64,000 bases of DNA, from contig NZ_JAEFCA010000001.1 of assembly GCF_016405855.1 (NCBI RefSeq), positions 1,234,273 through 1,298,272 of the forward strand. Reading direction: 5' to 3'. The notes beneath the pieces are model-generated. The model was not told the origin of the DNA. It ran no database searches and saw only the letters and a program-made list of their open reading frames with translations. The DNA is from Flavobacterium sp. IB48. GTDB taxonomy: Bacteria > Bacteroidota > Bacteroidia > Flavobacteriales > Flavobacteriaceae. The translations under genes were made by a program, and so were the position numbers. This document shows, piece by piece, positions 44,081 through 53,900 of the stretch (within the stretch, counting starts at the first letter, position 1; each line of letters opens with the position of its first letter).

Positions 44081-44117
44081 AAGCAGTGAATTTCACAGAA
44101 ATTCGCTGCTTGTTTTT
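44081..44117 (+). terminator. Intrinsic terminator after NAD(P)-binding protein gene
   Basis: AAGCAGTGAATTTC (44081-44094) pairs perfectly with GAAATTCGCTGCTT except for one G-T pair (44098-44111), with a 3-nt loop and trailing T residues. Confidence 0.88.
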
Positions 44118-44133
44118 TCTAAAATGAATTGTC

Positions 44134-44141
44134 TAACTTTG
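44134..44141 (+). promoter_or_regulatory. Promoter -7 box TAACTTTG immediately before bioF-like ATG
   Basis: TAACTTTG (44134-44141) fits TAnnTTTG, and a TTG lies at 44110-44112 with a 21-nt gap. The ATG at 44147 is only 5 nt after the box, so the transcript would be almost leaderless. Confidence 0.5.
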
Positions 44142-44146
44142 TTTTT

Positions 44147-45283
44147 ATGAAGCTGCCGGAAAATCTTAATCGTAAATTGGAAACTTGTATACAGAACAAT
44201 CTGTTTAGAAAATTGCCTGTATTTAATAATCTGATTGATTTTTCGTCTAATGACTACATCGGATTTTCGAAGTCAGAAACTATTTTCAAGCACAGTCATG
44301 CTTATTTATTAGAAAATGAGATTTTCCAAAACGGAGCGACAGGTTCAAGATTAATCTCAGGAAATCATTCTCTTTATCAAATTGCAGAAAGTTTTATAGC
44401 GGAATTTCATGAGGCAGAAGCGGCTTTAATTTTCAATTCGGGATACAATGCCAATTTGGGATTTTTTAGCGCTGTACCGCAAGAAAATGATGTTGTTTTG
44501 TGCGATGAATTATGTCATGCCTCAATAAAAGATGGAATCGCAATGTCTCGAGCTAAATCTCATTATTATATTCACAATGATGTTGAAGATTTAGAGCGAC
44601 TTATTCTTAACCATTCAAATGCTACAATTTATATTGTAACCGAAACTGTTTTTTCTATGGATGGCGATAGTCCGAATTTAGAAGAACTGGTGTATCTTTC
44701 AGAAAAATACAATTGCTATTTGATTGTTGACGAAGCTCACGCTTTAGGCGTTTTTGGAGATAAAGGAGAAGGTCTAACTCAATATTTGCAATTGCATAAT
44801 AAATTTTTTGCTCGAATTGTAACTTTTGGAAAAGGTTTAGGATGTCAAGGCGCTGCAATTTTAGGAAGTGATAGTCTTAAAGAATATTTAATCAATTCTG
44901 CGAGAAGCTTTGTTTATACAACTGGATTATCTCCTCATGCTGTAGCAACCATTTTTATAGCGTATCAACAGTTGGAAATCGAAAAAGAAACCCGTGAAAA
45001 ACTTCGTCAAAATATTGTGTTTTTTAATCAGCAGAAAAATTTATTAGGTTTAAAGCCAATGTTTGTACATAGTAAATCTCCAATACATTCTGCTATTATT
45101 CCTTGTAATAAAAATGTAAAAGAATTATCGGAAAATCTTCAAGATAAAGGATTCGATGTTCAATCTATTTTTTCTCCAATTGTTCCAGAAGGCCAAGAAC
45201 GTATACGTTTTTGTCTTCATAGTTATAATTCGCAGGAAGAGATTAATAAAGTTTTAGAATTGGTTAGAGATTTTGTTTTTTAA
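44147..45283 (+). CDS. bioF: 8-amino-7-oxononanoate synthase-like PLP enzyme
   Basis: The 378-residue protein is an alpha-oxoamine synthase: DFSSNDYIGFS, NGATGSRLISGNHSLYQIAE, ALIFNSGYNANLGF, IVDEAHALGVFGDKGEG, and the PLP lysine in VTFGKGLGCQG. Length matches BioF (about 380) rather than serine palmitoyltransferase or KBL (about 400). BioF condenses pimeloyl-ACP/CoA with alanine in biotin synthesis. No other bio gene is near, so specificity is not certain. The ATG at 44147 fits the family start; an earlier TTG adds only a short unrelated prefix. Confidence 0.85.
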   Translation: MKLPENLNRKLETCIQNNLFRKLPVFNNLIDFSSNDYIGFSKSETIFKHSHAYLLENEIFQNGATGSRLISGNHSLYQIAESFIAEFHEAEAALIFNSGYNANLGFFSAVPQENDVVLCDELCHASIKDGIAMSRAKSHYYIHNDVEDLERLILNHSNATIYIVTETVFSMDGDSPNLEELVYLSEKYNCYLIVDEAHALGVFGDKGEGLTQYLQLHNKFFARIVTFGKGLGCQGAAILGSDSLKEYLINSARSFVYTTGLSPHAVATIFIAYQQLEIEKETREKLRQNIVFFNQQKNLLGLKPMFVHSKSPIHSAIIPCNKNVKELSENLQDKGFDVQSIFSPIVPEGQERIRFCLHSYNSQEEINKVLELVRDFVF

Positions 45284-45285
45284 GT

Positions 45286-45690
45286 ATGAAAGAAGGTTTT
45301 AGATTAGTTAGAAGTTATCAATATTCATCAGAAGCCCAAATATTCTTTGGCAAGCTAGAATCTGAAGGAATAGAAGTTTATTTAAGAGATAATCACATAG
45401 TAGATTCAAATCCGATATGGAGTAATGCTGTTGGTGGGGTCAAGCTTTTTGTGAGAGAAGAAGATTTTAAAAAAGCAAGTGAAATTCTTTCGACAGTTAG
45501 TCAATATTCATTAGATGAAAAGAATGATTTAATTCAATGCCCAAATTGCGGTGCCGAAAAAGTCGAAATGATTACTTCACTAAGAGATACGAAATCATTA
45601 GTTGCATTTATTTTTTCACTGCTTTTTGTTCTGATGCCTTTTTATTCAAAATATCGTTATCAGTGCGATTGCTGTAAAACTGAATTTTAA
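45286..45690 (+). CDS. DUF2007 domain protein with zinc-ribbon-like tail
   Basis: The 134-residue protein starts 2 nt after the bioF-like stop, so it is co-transcribed. The N-terminal 65 residues match the DUF2007 fold (FRLVRSYQYSSEAQIFFGKL and GVKLFVREEDFKKASEIL), described as a putative signal transducing domain. A CxxC pair (IQCPNCGAEKVEMI), a hydrophobic helix (LVAFIFSLLFVLMPFYSKY) and a second cysteine pair (YQCDCCKTEF) follow, giving a zinc-ribbon-like module split by a membrane segment. The function is unknown. Confidence 0.75.
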   Translation: MKEGFRLVRSYQYSSEAQIFFGKLESEGIEVYLRDNHIVDSNPIWSNAVGGVKLFVREEDFKKASEILSTVSQYSLDEKNDLIQCPNCGAEKVEMITSLRDTKSLVAFIFSLLFVLMPFYSKYRYQCDCCKTEF

Positions 45691-45703
45691 AAATAAAAAC
45701 AAG

Positions 45704-45729
45704 AAACCCATCTTTTAAGATGGGTTTTT
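45704..45729. terminator. Bidirectional terminator between DUF2007 and T9SS protein genes
   Basis: AAACCCATCTT (45704-45714) pairs with AAGATGGGTTT (45717-45727) across a 2-nt loop; T-rich and A-rich flanks serve both convergent genes. Confidence 0.88.
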
Positions 45730-45733
45730 GCTA

Positions 45734-48700
45734 TTAATTAAATATGATTTTCTTTTTTGTTTCATGACCATTTTCAAGAATTACTTTTACTAATAAAACT
45801 TGATTGCTTGAATGTAAGTTTGGAATCTGCAATTCTTTAGCTTCAATTTTGTTTTTGTTGTAAAGCATTTGACCGCCAATAGTATAAATCTGAACTTCTT
45901 TAATGTTTTCAGTTCCACTGGTTACATTTACAACTTTTGATTTTACAGCTACTAAAACTCCATCGGCTAAATTTTCAAAATCATCTGTGCCAAGTGTTTT
46001 ATTAGTGTAACGTAATACAAAACGATCTGGAAAAGTTCCGACAAGAGTTGTAAAAGTGTAATTTGAAGCACGTAAATCTGTTATTATACCTGTTGTTTTA
46101 TCTTCAAGATAAACTGCTTGTTGGTCGAAAAATCCGTCTGCGTGATCTATTGAGATTGTAAGCGAAGTTTCTACAGTTGCTTTATAGCCAAGAGGAATTA
46201 TTTCTGTGTTGTCAAAAGGTAAAGCTCTTGCCTGAATAGCCAATTTTTTTGCTTCGTTAATCGTATAAAAATCTACATAAGAATTAGCTGCTAGTGTAAC
46301 GGCATCATAATTATAATCGAAAGTATTTGTTGCGCCTTCTGCATATCCTATTAATAGCTGTTTGAAAGCATCTTCATTATTACTCAGATTTAACCATAAG
46401 CGATTTACTTCAGTTTCGGTTTCTTTCGCAGTAGTTTTGAAAAACTGCGTATTTTGTGCTTTTACACGTAGATCATTGTTGAAAATAATTGAAGTTACTT
46501 TTGGTTTTACAAAGAAGCCTTGTCCTACCCCAATATATCCAGAAGGCATTTCTCCTCCAGTTGTCGCTCTTGTTCCTCCTAATGATGTAAATATTGCATA
46601 ATCTGGACTGCTGTATGTAGCAGTGTTGCTGCCATTTTCTTTTTTTGGCAACGATGCATGTGTCCAAAAATATAATGGTCCGACATCTCCATTTGCTTTA
46701 ATAAATTTTCGAGCATCAATAGCAGATGGATAAGGATTTCCTGTAAAATAATATTTATCTGCGGTGGTTTGAATTACAATGTCTCCATTATTTGGTTTTC
46801 CATAGAATTTTCCTGTAAAATCAGAGGCCGATTCATTATTAAAAGACTGTGGTCCTCGAATGCTGTATCCCTTTCCAACTTCCATTGGCAATGTTCCATA
46901 CAGATTGGTTGCCCATTTGAAATCAGAAGACCAGTAAAGATATTTATCAAAATAGGTTTCAGGAGACAAAGTATTCATTTTAAAATCTGGGTTATTTACT
47001 GGTGGTGACCAATACGTCAGATCAAAACGTCGTACTTTGGTAATTCTTTGTATTTCAAATGCCTGCATGCTTCCAGAAAACATGTCTTTACTTGTTGAAG
47101 TTTGAAGTAATGATCCGCCGTCTAGAATTAGTAATTTACCTCCTGTTTCAACTTTTATGTTTTCATCAACAGTTAGGGTAACATCTTTTTTAACGGTTAG
47201 AGTAATATCTGGATTAATCGTGCAGGAGCAAACTTTAAGATCAGATTCTAAAGCAGTGTCTTTATTGATTACTAAGCTACTTCCATCAGGAATAGTTCCA
47301 GTCCCATTGTAAATAATATCTGTTTTTGTAAAATTAATTCCAAGGTTAGCATCGCCCCCGTCTTCTCTTAAACGTATCTCTACTCTAGACTCGCTGTTTA
47401 AAGGGTAAAGATCTCCATTGTTAATTAAATATGTAGCATTATCCCAACCATATTTAGAAAATATTAATTTATCATCGATGTAAAGCTCAATAGCATCATC
47501 ATGATTCATATGCTTTAATTGGTATAATCCACAATCAAAACCTTTGCGTTTGTAAACCACTGTAAAATTGTTGTCTGGTATTTGAGAACCTTGCCAGATG
47601 GTTGCAGCTGAAGGAGATTTATCTTTTGGCCAATAATTTGTTGAATCGGGATTTAAATTTGGATCAACATAATAACCAGCATATCTTACATTGGCCAAGG
47701 TTATATCGTTGTTCACATAACCATAAACGTTCCAAACTTTGTCTCCATATTCAGAAGGATTTCCTTTTGGAATGCCAAAGAAAAAAGAAACTCTTGAATC
47801 ACCTCCGTCTTCATAATACTCAAGAACAAATTTATGTTGGCCTATAGCTAAATCTTGTGTAGCATAATCCATAGTGTAGCCATGACCATTCCATCTTGAT
47901 ATAAGAGGTGTAGCTACATCATCGATATATAGTCTTACCCCGTCATCGCTTCCAATATCAAAACTGTATACGCCAGCTTCAGTAATATCAGCAAGCATTT
48001 TATATCGTACAAAAAATCGATCTGAAGGAGCAACATCACAAGCAAAATTCGAAGTTTGACCAGTAACAGCACCACCTCCAATATTTCTATCAAAGTTTTT
48101 GTTTTCAGTTACAGTTCCTATATAAGTTGCAATACTAGTGCTTGGCAAAGCAGGATAAGAAATATTTGGAGGCATGGTATTGGTTGTTAATTTATAAACA
48201 TATCCATTCCAAATATTTGATCCAAAAGCAGTTTGGTCACCTGTTGGTGCGCACTTTAAGATTTCATCTGCTCCAATATATGGCTTAACCCTTGTTTCTC
48301 CATCAATATCATTTGTAACTTCTGAAATGGCTATTCCTTGCAAATCATTGTTGGCTGCAACATCTTGTAAGTGGTAATCAGAAGTAAAAGAAGGGTTGAT
48401 GATTGTAGAATTAGTTTCTGAAGTGGCACTATTCCAAGCCGTAACTCCTGTAGCACCTGTTCCTATATATTCAGTTCCGTCGTCTCCTCCGCCAATTCTA
48501 TTAGAAAAGCCACCTGAACTGTTTGTTACGTAGTAATTATTATGACTAACTGTACCTAAAGTACCGCCAGCAATAAAGAAGGCATATTGTATGCCAGATT
48601 GGGTATTGATAAAAATGTTATTTCTAACATTGATTCCAGAACCCCCAGTTGTATATAGACAAGAAGCGCGTGTTGTGCCAGTAGGCGCTCCACTACCAAT

Positions 48701-49813
48701 AATAGTGTTGTAATATACATTAGTTCTGCTTCCAGATGTTATAAAAATATTATGTCCTCTATTTTGAAAATTCCCTTTATCAGAATTTGCTGTAGTGTTG
48801 TAAACTTTACTTATTATATTATTGAAGATATTGGTAACTCCTGTTGATTTAACCAATATACCAGCTGTTAAATAACCATTATTGTGTACAGCATTTGCAA
48901 TGTCATCAATTGTATTGCTAGAAATTGTCCCTGTACTAGTTCCTAAAAGAACAATTGCTGCAGCATCATTACTTTGATTTTCGGTGTTTCTAACTCCTGA
49001 TATTGTATTATTGGAGATTTCATAATTTAGCATATTAGAAAGATACATTCCTCTAATAGGCTTTTGTTCTGTAATAGAACTTCCAATTTTATTTTCTTTA
49101 ATTTTCCATGAATTAGGAGATAATGTCGCCGTACCATTTCCGTTTATGTAAATACCTTCTTTCGTATTTATCATTTCATTATTAGAAATCGTAATTTTTG
49201 AATTGCTAGCAGAATTTGCTTCTTTGCTAATGGTATTGTTTCCTCCTATAGTATTGTTTCCAGAATAAACTCCCGATAAAAGATTTACTCCAGCATTGCG
49301 ATTAGAAAATTTGAAAGTACTGTTTTTTATAGTAATATTATTTGATCCTTTTGTGCCATTGCTAGCTATCCAAATAATTGATCTTTCTACGTAACCTAAC
49401 GCGTCATCATTAATTAAAGTTAAATTTCTTGTGTTGGCTGTAGAATTGCTTCCATCGATAATTATATTCGTGGCTCCATTAAATAAAAAAACTGCGGCAA
49501 TCCCTGTATAGTCATTTGGTTTTTTAGCAGTAATTGTAATGTTTTTATCAGTGTAGGGTTTAATGGTAAGAATGTTTGTTTCGCTTGAATTGGCGTATTC
49601 TTTAAGTACGTATTGCGAGGTAACGGTTTGGTCCTCGTCAAGCAAAAAATTTACTGGACCATCAAAACCAACTTGCTCTAATTTTGCGATAGCGCTTGTC
49701 AGTGTTTCAAATTTTGCTAACGTATTTGTTTTGCTAATTATATAATCACCACTCAAACCTTGAGCAAATCCAAAAAAAGGCAACAATAAGAATAAAAGTA
49801 AAGTTTTTTTCAT
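45734..49813 (-). CDS. Giant T9SS cargo protein A: beta-helix plus PA14 ectodomain, shared C-terminal module
   Basis: 1359 residues. A signal peptide (MKKTLLLFLLLPFFGFAQ) is followed by a parallel-beta-helix region (about 25-520; repeated NNTI-type turns such as NNTIGGNNTI and ISNNEMINTKEGIYI). Two PA14-like domains come next (about 598-685, SFDIGSDDGVRLYIDD; about 745-830, NHDDAIELYIDD). The rest (about 860-1359) is a module shared with the two other giant proteins in this window (VRRFDLTYWS, TYFDKYLYWSSDFKWATNLY). It ends in a T9SS sorting tail (LLVKVILENGHETKKKIIFN). It should cross the outer membrane through the T9SS and be anchored or released at the surface. PA14 and beta-helix domains suggest glycan binding or adhesion (inference). 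A TATCTTTG box lies at 49867-49874. Confidence 0.88.
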   Translation of the reverse strand: MKKTLLLFLLLPFFGFAQGLSGDYIISKTNTLAKFETLTSAIAKLEQVGFDGPVNFLLDEDQTVTSQYVLKEYANSSETNILTIKPYTDKNITITAKKPNDYTGIAAVFLFNGATNIIIDGSNSTANTRNLTLINDDALGYVERSIIWIASNGTKGSNNITIKNSTFKFSNRNAGVNLLSGVYSGNNTIGGNNTISKEANSASNSKITISNNEMINTKEGIYINGNGTATLSPNSWKIKENKIGSSITEQKPIRGMYLSNMLNYEISNNTISGVRNTENQSNDAAAIVLLGTSTGTISSNTIDDIANAVHNNGYLTAGILVKSTGVTNIFNNIISKVYNTTANSDKGNFQNRGHNIFITSGSRTNVYYNTIIGSGAPTGTTRASCLYTTGGSGINVRNNIFINTQSGIQYAFFIAGGTLGTVSHNNYYVTNSSGGFSNRIGGGDDGTEYIGTGATGVTAWNSATSETNSTIINPSFTSDYHLQDVAANNDLQGIAISEVTNDIDGETRVKPYIGADEILKCAPTGDQTAFGSNIWNGYVYKLTTNTMPPNISYPALPSTSIATYIGTVTENKNFDRNIGGGAVTGQTSNFACDVAPSDRFFVRYKMLADITEAGVYSFDIGSDDGVRLYIDDVATPLISRWNGHGYTMDYATQDLAIGQHKFVLEYYEDGGDSRVSFFFGIPKGNPSEYGDKVWNVYGYVNNDITLANVRYAGYYVDPNLNPDSTNYWPKDKSPSAATIWQGSQIPDNNFTVVYKRKGFDCGLYQLKHMNHDDAIELYIDDKLIFSKYGWDNATYLINNGDLYPLNSESRVEIRLREDGGDANLGINFTKTDIIYNGTGTIPDGSSLVINKDTALESDLKVCSCTINPDITLTVKKDVTLTVDENIKVETGGKLLILDGGSLLQTSTSKDMFSGSMQAFEIQRITKVRRFDLTYWSPPVNNPDFKMNTLSPETYFDKYLYWSSDFKWATNLYGTLPMEVGKGYSIRGPQSFNNESASDFTGKFYGKPNNGDIVIQTTADKYYFTGNPYPSAIDARKFIKANGDVGPLYFWTHASLPKKENGSNTATYSSPDYAIFTSLGGTRATTGGEMPSGYIGVGQGFFVKPKVTSIIFNNDLRVKAQNTQFFKTTAKETETEVNRLWLNLSNNEDAFKQLLIGYAEGATNTFDYNYDAVTLAANSYVDFYTINEAKKLAIQARALPFDNTEIIPLGYKATVETSLTISIDHADGFFDQQAVYLEDKTTGIITDLRASNYTFTTLVGTFPDRFVLRYTNKTLGTDDFENLADGVLVAVKSKVVNVTSGTENIKEVQIYTIGGQMLYNKNKIEAKELQIPNLHSSNQVLLVKVILENGHETKKKIIFN

Positions 49814-50208
49814 GTTAAATGTTTTCTATCAATTTGTTATGCTGGCATAGAACTTTCGAAGCGCGGCAAAGATAGATACATCTACGAGCTAGAATTTGGT
49901 AGGGTTTTGAGAACCCATATATAATCGATGAATTGTTAAAATAGTCGATGAACTACATTAAAAATTTTAATGTTCGATAAATATTCTTATAAAAGAATGG
50001 AAAATATTATAAGAATAATCGTAAAAAAATGAATTTTTCGAGGTTGTTTTTTGCGCTTTTAGACTAAAAAACGTCAGATTTGCTATAAAATCTTAGAAAT
50101 AGGAATATTTTATAACTATGAGTTGTGTTGTTTTTTTGAGGATGAGAAGTTTTAAGAATTTAGAAAATTTATAAAAATTCTTCTTTTTGGAGTATTAAAA
50201 AAACAAGT
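49814..50208. other. 395-bp spacer between giant T9SS gene and recX
   Basis: It contains the -7 box TATCTTTG of the giant gene (minus strand, 49867-49874) and otherwise AT-rich sequence. I see no ORF, RNA or terminator of note. Confidence 0.6.
49867..49874 (-). promoter_or_regulatory. Promoter -7 box TATCTTTG for giant gene A
   Basis: CAAAGATA on the plus strand; on the minus strand TATCTTTG, the same octamer as in the atpD promoter, 53 nt before the ATG. No -33 TTG with proper spacing was found. Confidence 0.5.
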
Positions 50209-50691
50209 TTAGTTTTCTTCTAATTCTTTTACTTTTTCGTAAACTAAATTGCTTTCGAAACCTCTTCGAAGCATGTAGTCACAAAATTTTTTACGCTTTT
50301 TAAGAAGATTAGTTTCAGAAATAGTATTCCAAGATCTTTCTGCAAGATTTTCGAAAGTTTCGAAATATTCTTCGGGTGAAATTTCTTTTAAAGCCAAAGT
50401 AATATTTGTTGAAGAAATGTTTCTCGCTTTTAATTCGTTTGTAATTCTGATTTTTCCCCAATTTTTAATTCTGTGTTTGCCTCTAGCAAAACTGCAAGCA
50501 AAACGAGTTTCGTTTAAAAAGTTGCCTTCAATAAGCTGAACTACAATAGTATCGATCTCATCACGAGTCATTTTTAGGCTGTATAATTTATCAACAACTT
50601 CATCGTGACAGCGCTCTTGATAAGCACAAAAATGCTCTAATTTTTGTAAAGCTTCTTTGATGGTAAAAGTGCTGTTCGTCGGTTTTTTCAT
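50209..50691 (-). CDS. recX: Regulatory protein RecX
   Basis: RecX inhibits RecA filament extension and coprotease activity. The 160-residue protein has three-helix repeats typical of the family: ALQKLEHFCAYQERCHDEVV (first), IVVQLIEGNFLNETRFACSF and GKHRIKNWGKIRITNELKAR (second), and the terminal CDYMLRRGFESNLVYEKVKE (third). Length is standard. It stands alone between two giant surface-protein genes, apparently without a partner. The N-terminus begins MKKPTNSTFTIKEALQKL with no signal. Confidence 0.9.
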   Translation of the reverse strand: MKKPTNSTFTIKEALQKLEHFCAYQERCHDEVVDKLYSLKMTRDEIDTIVVQLIEGNFLNETRFACSFARGKHRIKNWGKIRITNELKARNISSTNITLALKEISPEEYFETFENLAERSWNTISETNLLKKRKKFCDYMLRRGFESNLVYEKVKELEEN

Positions 50692-50783
50692 GCGTTTTAA
50701 CGTTTAAATGAAGTTATAGTCAATTAGTTATAAAATATTTCTAAAATTTGTTAATATTTTATAAAAAGAAATAAATTATAACC

Positions 50784-50813
50784 TTGTGTATTAGGCTAAT
50801 TTAAATATTTTTG
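50784..50813 (+). promoter_or_regulatory. Promoter of giant gene B
   Basis: TTG (50784-50786), a 19-nt spacer and TATTTTTG (50806-50813) match the Bacteroidota consensus. The predicted leader is about 150 nt, unusually long, and contains a small TTTGC/GCAAA hairpin near 50925-50940. Confidence 0.65.
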
Positions 50814-50972
50814 TACGGAATTTTAACATTTTTAAATTTCGGCTAAATGCCAAGATTTTAACATTTTGGATTTCAATATAATACCAAAAGAACATTTATT
50901 TTTTTTTGAAAGAAATGCCTTTTTTGCTTTAAGCAAACCAAAAACAAATTTAAAACAAATACCTACTGTTAT

Positions 50973-53900
50973 ATGATGAGAAAATTACTTTACTCGTTTT
51001 TATTCTTCATTTCCCCTAAGATTTTATCCAAAAAATCAAGCATATCAAGTTTAGGATTGCTTTGTGTTGGGATGTTTTTTGTGGTTTCAGCAAATCAATT
51101 ATTGGCTCAATCTGGTACCGTAACAAGTAATAATTCTGGCAACTGGAATGTTGCAGCAACTTGGGTTGCAAATGATATTGGTCGAACTGGTACAGTTACT
51201 ACGAATAATACCTCAAATATTGTAAATGGAAATGGGACTTCGTTTTTGACAGAACTAACAGTTGGGTCTGTAATTGCAAGATCAAATGGGGCAGCAATAG
51301 GAACTGTGGCTTCAATTACTAGTAATACTGTTCTTACACTGACTTCAAATGCAGTAAATAGTATGACAAATAGGGCTTATGAGACTACAAGCGGCCCCCC
51401 TAGTCCTATTGATAATGTAGTGATTGCAAATAATCATATAGTTAATGTTAATGGAGGATATACTTGTGCAGGAATTAATATCGGGAGTGTAAATGGTTTC
51501 ACGGCGACATTAAATTTTTCAAGTTCTCTTTCTCAGCTTACTGTAAATGGTGCTTTTACTCTAGGGGGTAGTGGTACAAAATATGGTAAATTAGATATGA
51601 CTAATGGAGGTACTTTAATAACAAATAGTATCGGTTTAGGTAATACTTCCTCTTCAAATTCTTTTAATTCTGGCAGCGGAACAGTTCAATTAAAGACAAA
51701 TAATACTTTGCCAACAAATATATTTAGCACATTTAATAATTTAACTGTTAGTTCAGGAACTACCACATTAGGAACAGCCTTAACAATAAATGGTAATTTA
51801 TCAATTACAGGTGGAGGCTTAACATCAGGAGCTAATAATTTGACAATCACGGGCAATTTTACAAATGCAGGGACATTTAATCCCGGAACAGCAACAGTAA
51901 GTTTAAATGGAAACAATAATAATCAATCATTTAATGTTTCAAATTTTAATAACTTAACATTAGCTGGAAGTGGAACAAAATATTTTACTGGAACGACGAC
52001 AGTAGCTGGTGCATTAGTTATAAATTCAGGAGTAAAAGCAGATTTAGGAACCACAACCCATACTGCAAATACCCTTACACTGAACAGTAGTCAAGTTGCT
52101 CCGAGTTCATGGGGAAGTTCAAGTTCTGCGGCGCAGAATAAAAATGATACTTATTTTGCTAATTCTGGTATAATAAATGTATCGTCAAGTACTTGTACTA
52201 CTTTTTCATCAGTTACTGCTATTACAAATGTTTTATTTGGATCAATCAATAATCCAACTTCACCTTCCTCTACAGCGCCTTATATTTATTATTCAAATGT
52301 TGCCGCGGCTAGTGTTTCGAAAGGACAATATTATGAACTAACAGTTAGGGGATATACTAATGGAAACGTAAATAATTATTATACTGCTTTTTTTGACTGG
52401 AATGGAGACGGAGATTTTGCCGACTCAGGAGAAGGACCTTATAAAATAGGTACTATAAACAACTCTACCGGTGCAGATGGAAAAGCAACTTCTATTTATT
52501 TGCAAATTCCAACAAGTGCTGCTTCGGGATCAACCAAAATGAGGGTTATGAGTCGTCGCACAACTGATTATAATACAGACTCTTGTGCAATATCAGGAAG
52601 TACGGGACAAATTCAAGATTATAATATTACTATTTTAGACGCTTGTGTAGGAAATGCTCCTGGCAATACTTTAAGTACAGCATCGTCAGTTTGTCCTAAT
52701 GCTCCTTTTACATTGTCATTGCAAAATACAATGGCAGACGGTACATCGTATGTGTGGCAGACTTCTCCTAATGGAAATGCTCCTTGGACAAGCGCGACAG
52801 CGACTCCGACAACTTTTTTTAGCAGTACTTTTTCTACCGATCAAGCAGCAAATACTAATGTTGGGGATATTAGCCTTTATGGAAGTGATACTAGTATAAC
52901 TGGTGGAGTCTTATATTTGACAACATTAAATACAGGTTATACAGGAGGTTTTGTAATCCAAAAAACACCAGGTTTGAATATTAATACTTTTTCAGCATCT
53001 TTTGATTATAAAATTTATGGAGGTAGTGGTGCTGATGGTATTAGTTTGAGCTACGCTTCAAATATTGCTAACAATGGAGGAGGTGGTGAAAATGGTGAAG
53101 GTTCAGGAATTGTTTTACAACTTGACACTTATGATAATGAAGGAGTTCAAACTGGTAGCCGAGTTAGAATTACGTACAATGGAAGCAGTATTTTTAATAG
53201 TGCTATAAATGCGCCGTTTAATTTAAGAACAAGCTCGACTACATCCAATAATGTTGTTATGAGTGTTAATGATAAAGGATATTTAACACTTACTATAGCA
53301 GGAACAGTTGTTGTTTCCAATCTTGCTTTACCGGCAGCTTATTTGTCTTCTGATAAATCTAACTGGAAATTCAAATTTTCTGGGCGTACAGGAGCATCAA
53401 ACGATTATCATGTTATTGATAATGTTAACATTTATTATCTGGATACTGCAAATTCTAAATCAACATTTACAACGACTCAAACTGTAAAAACCTATTATCG
53501 TGTAGCGGCTACCTGTGGTGGAACAACAGTTTATTCAGCACCAGTTATGGTAGATGTGACGTCAGCTACAATTAGTTCAATGACATATAATGCTTGTACG
53601 GGAACAGCTTTCACAGTAACACCAGAAAATGGTACAAATGGAACAATTCCTGATAATACAACATATACATGGACCGCACCATCAGTTTCAGCTGTAGGAT
53701 TAACAGGTGGAGCGGCAAATACTGTTGCATCAGCTACTATAACAGGTACATTAACAAATGCCACATCTACAGCTCAAACAGCTACTTACACAGTTACTCC
53801 AATTACAGGAGGTTGTACTGGAGTGCCATTTACATTAACTGTAACTGTGAACCCAAAACCGACAGCTAATGTGGGAGCGGCTGTGGCGGCAATCTGCCAA

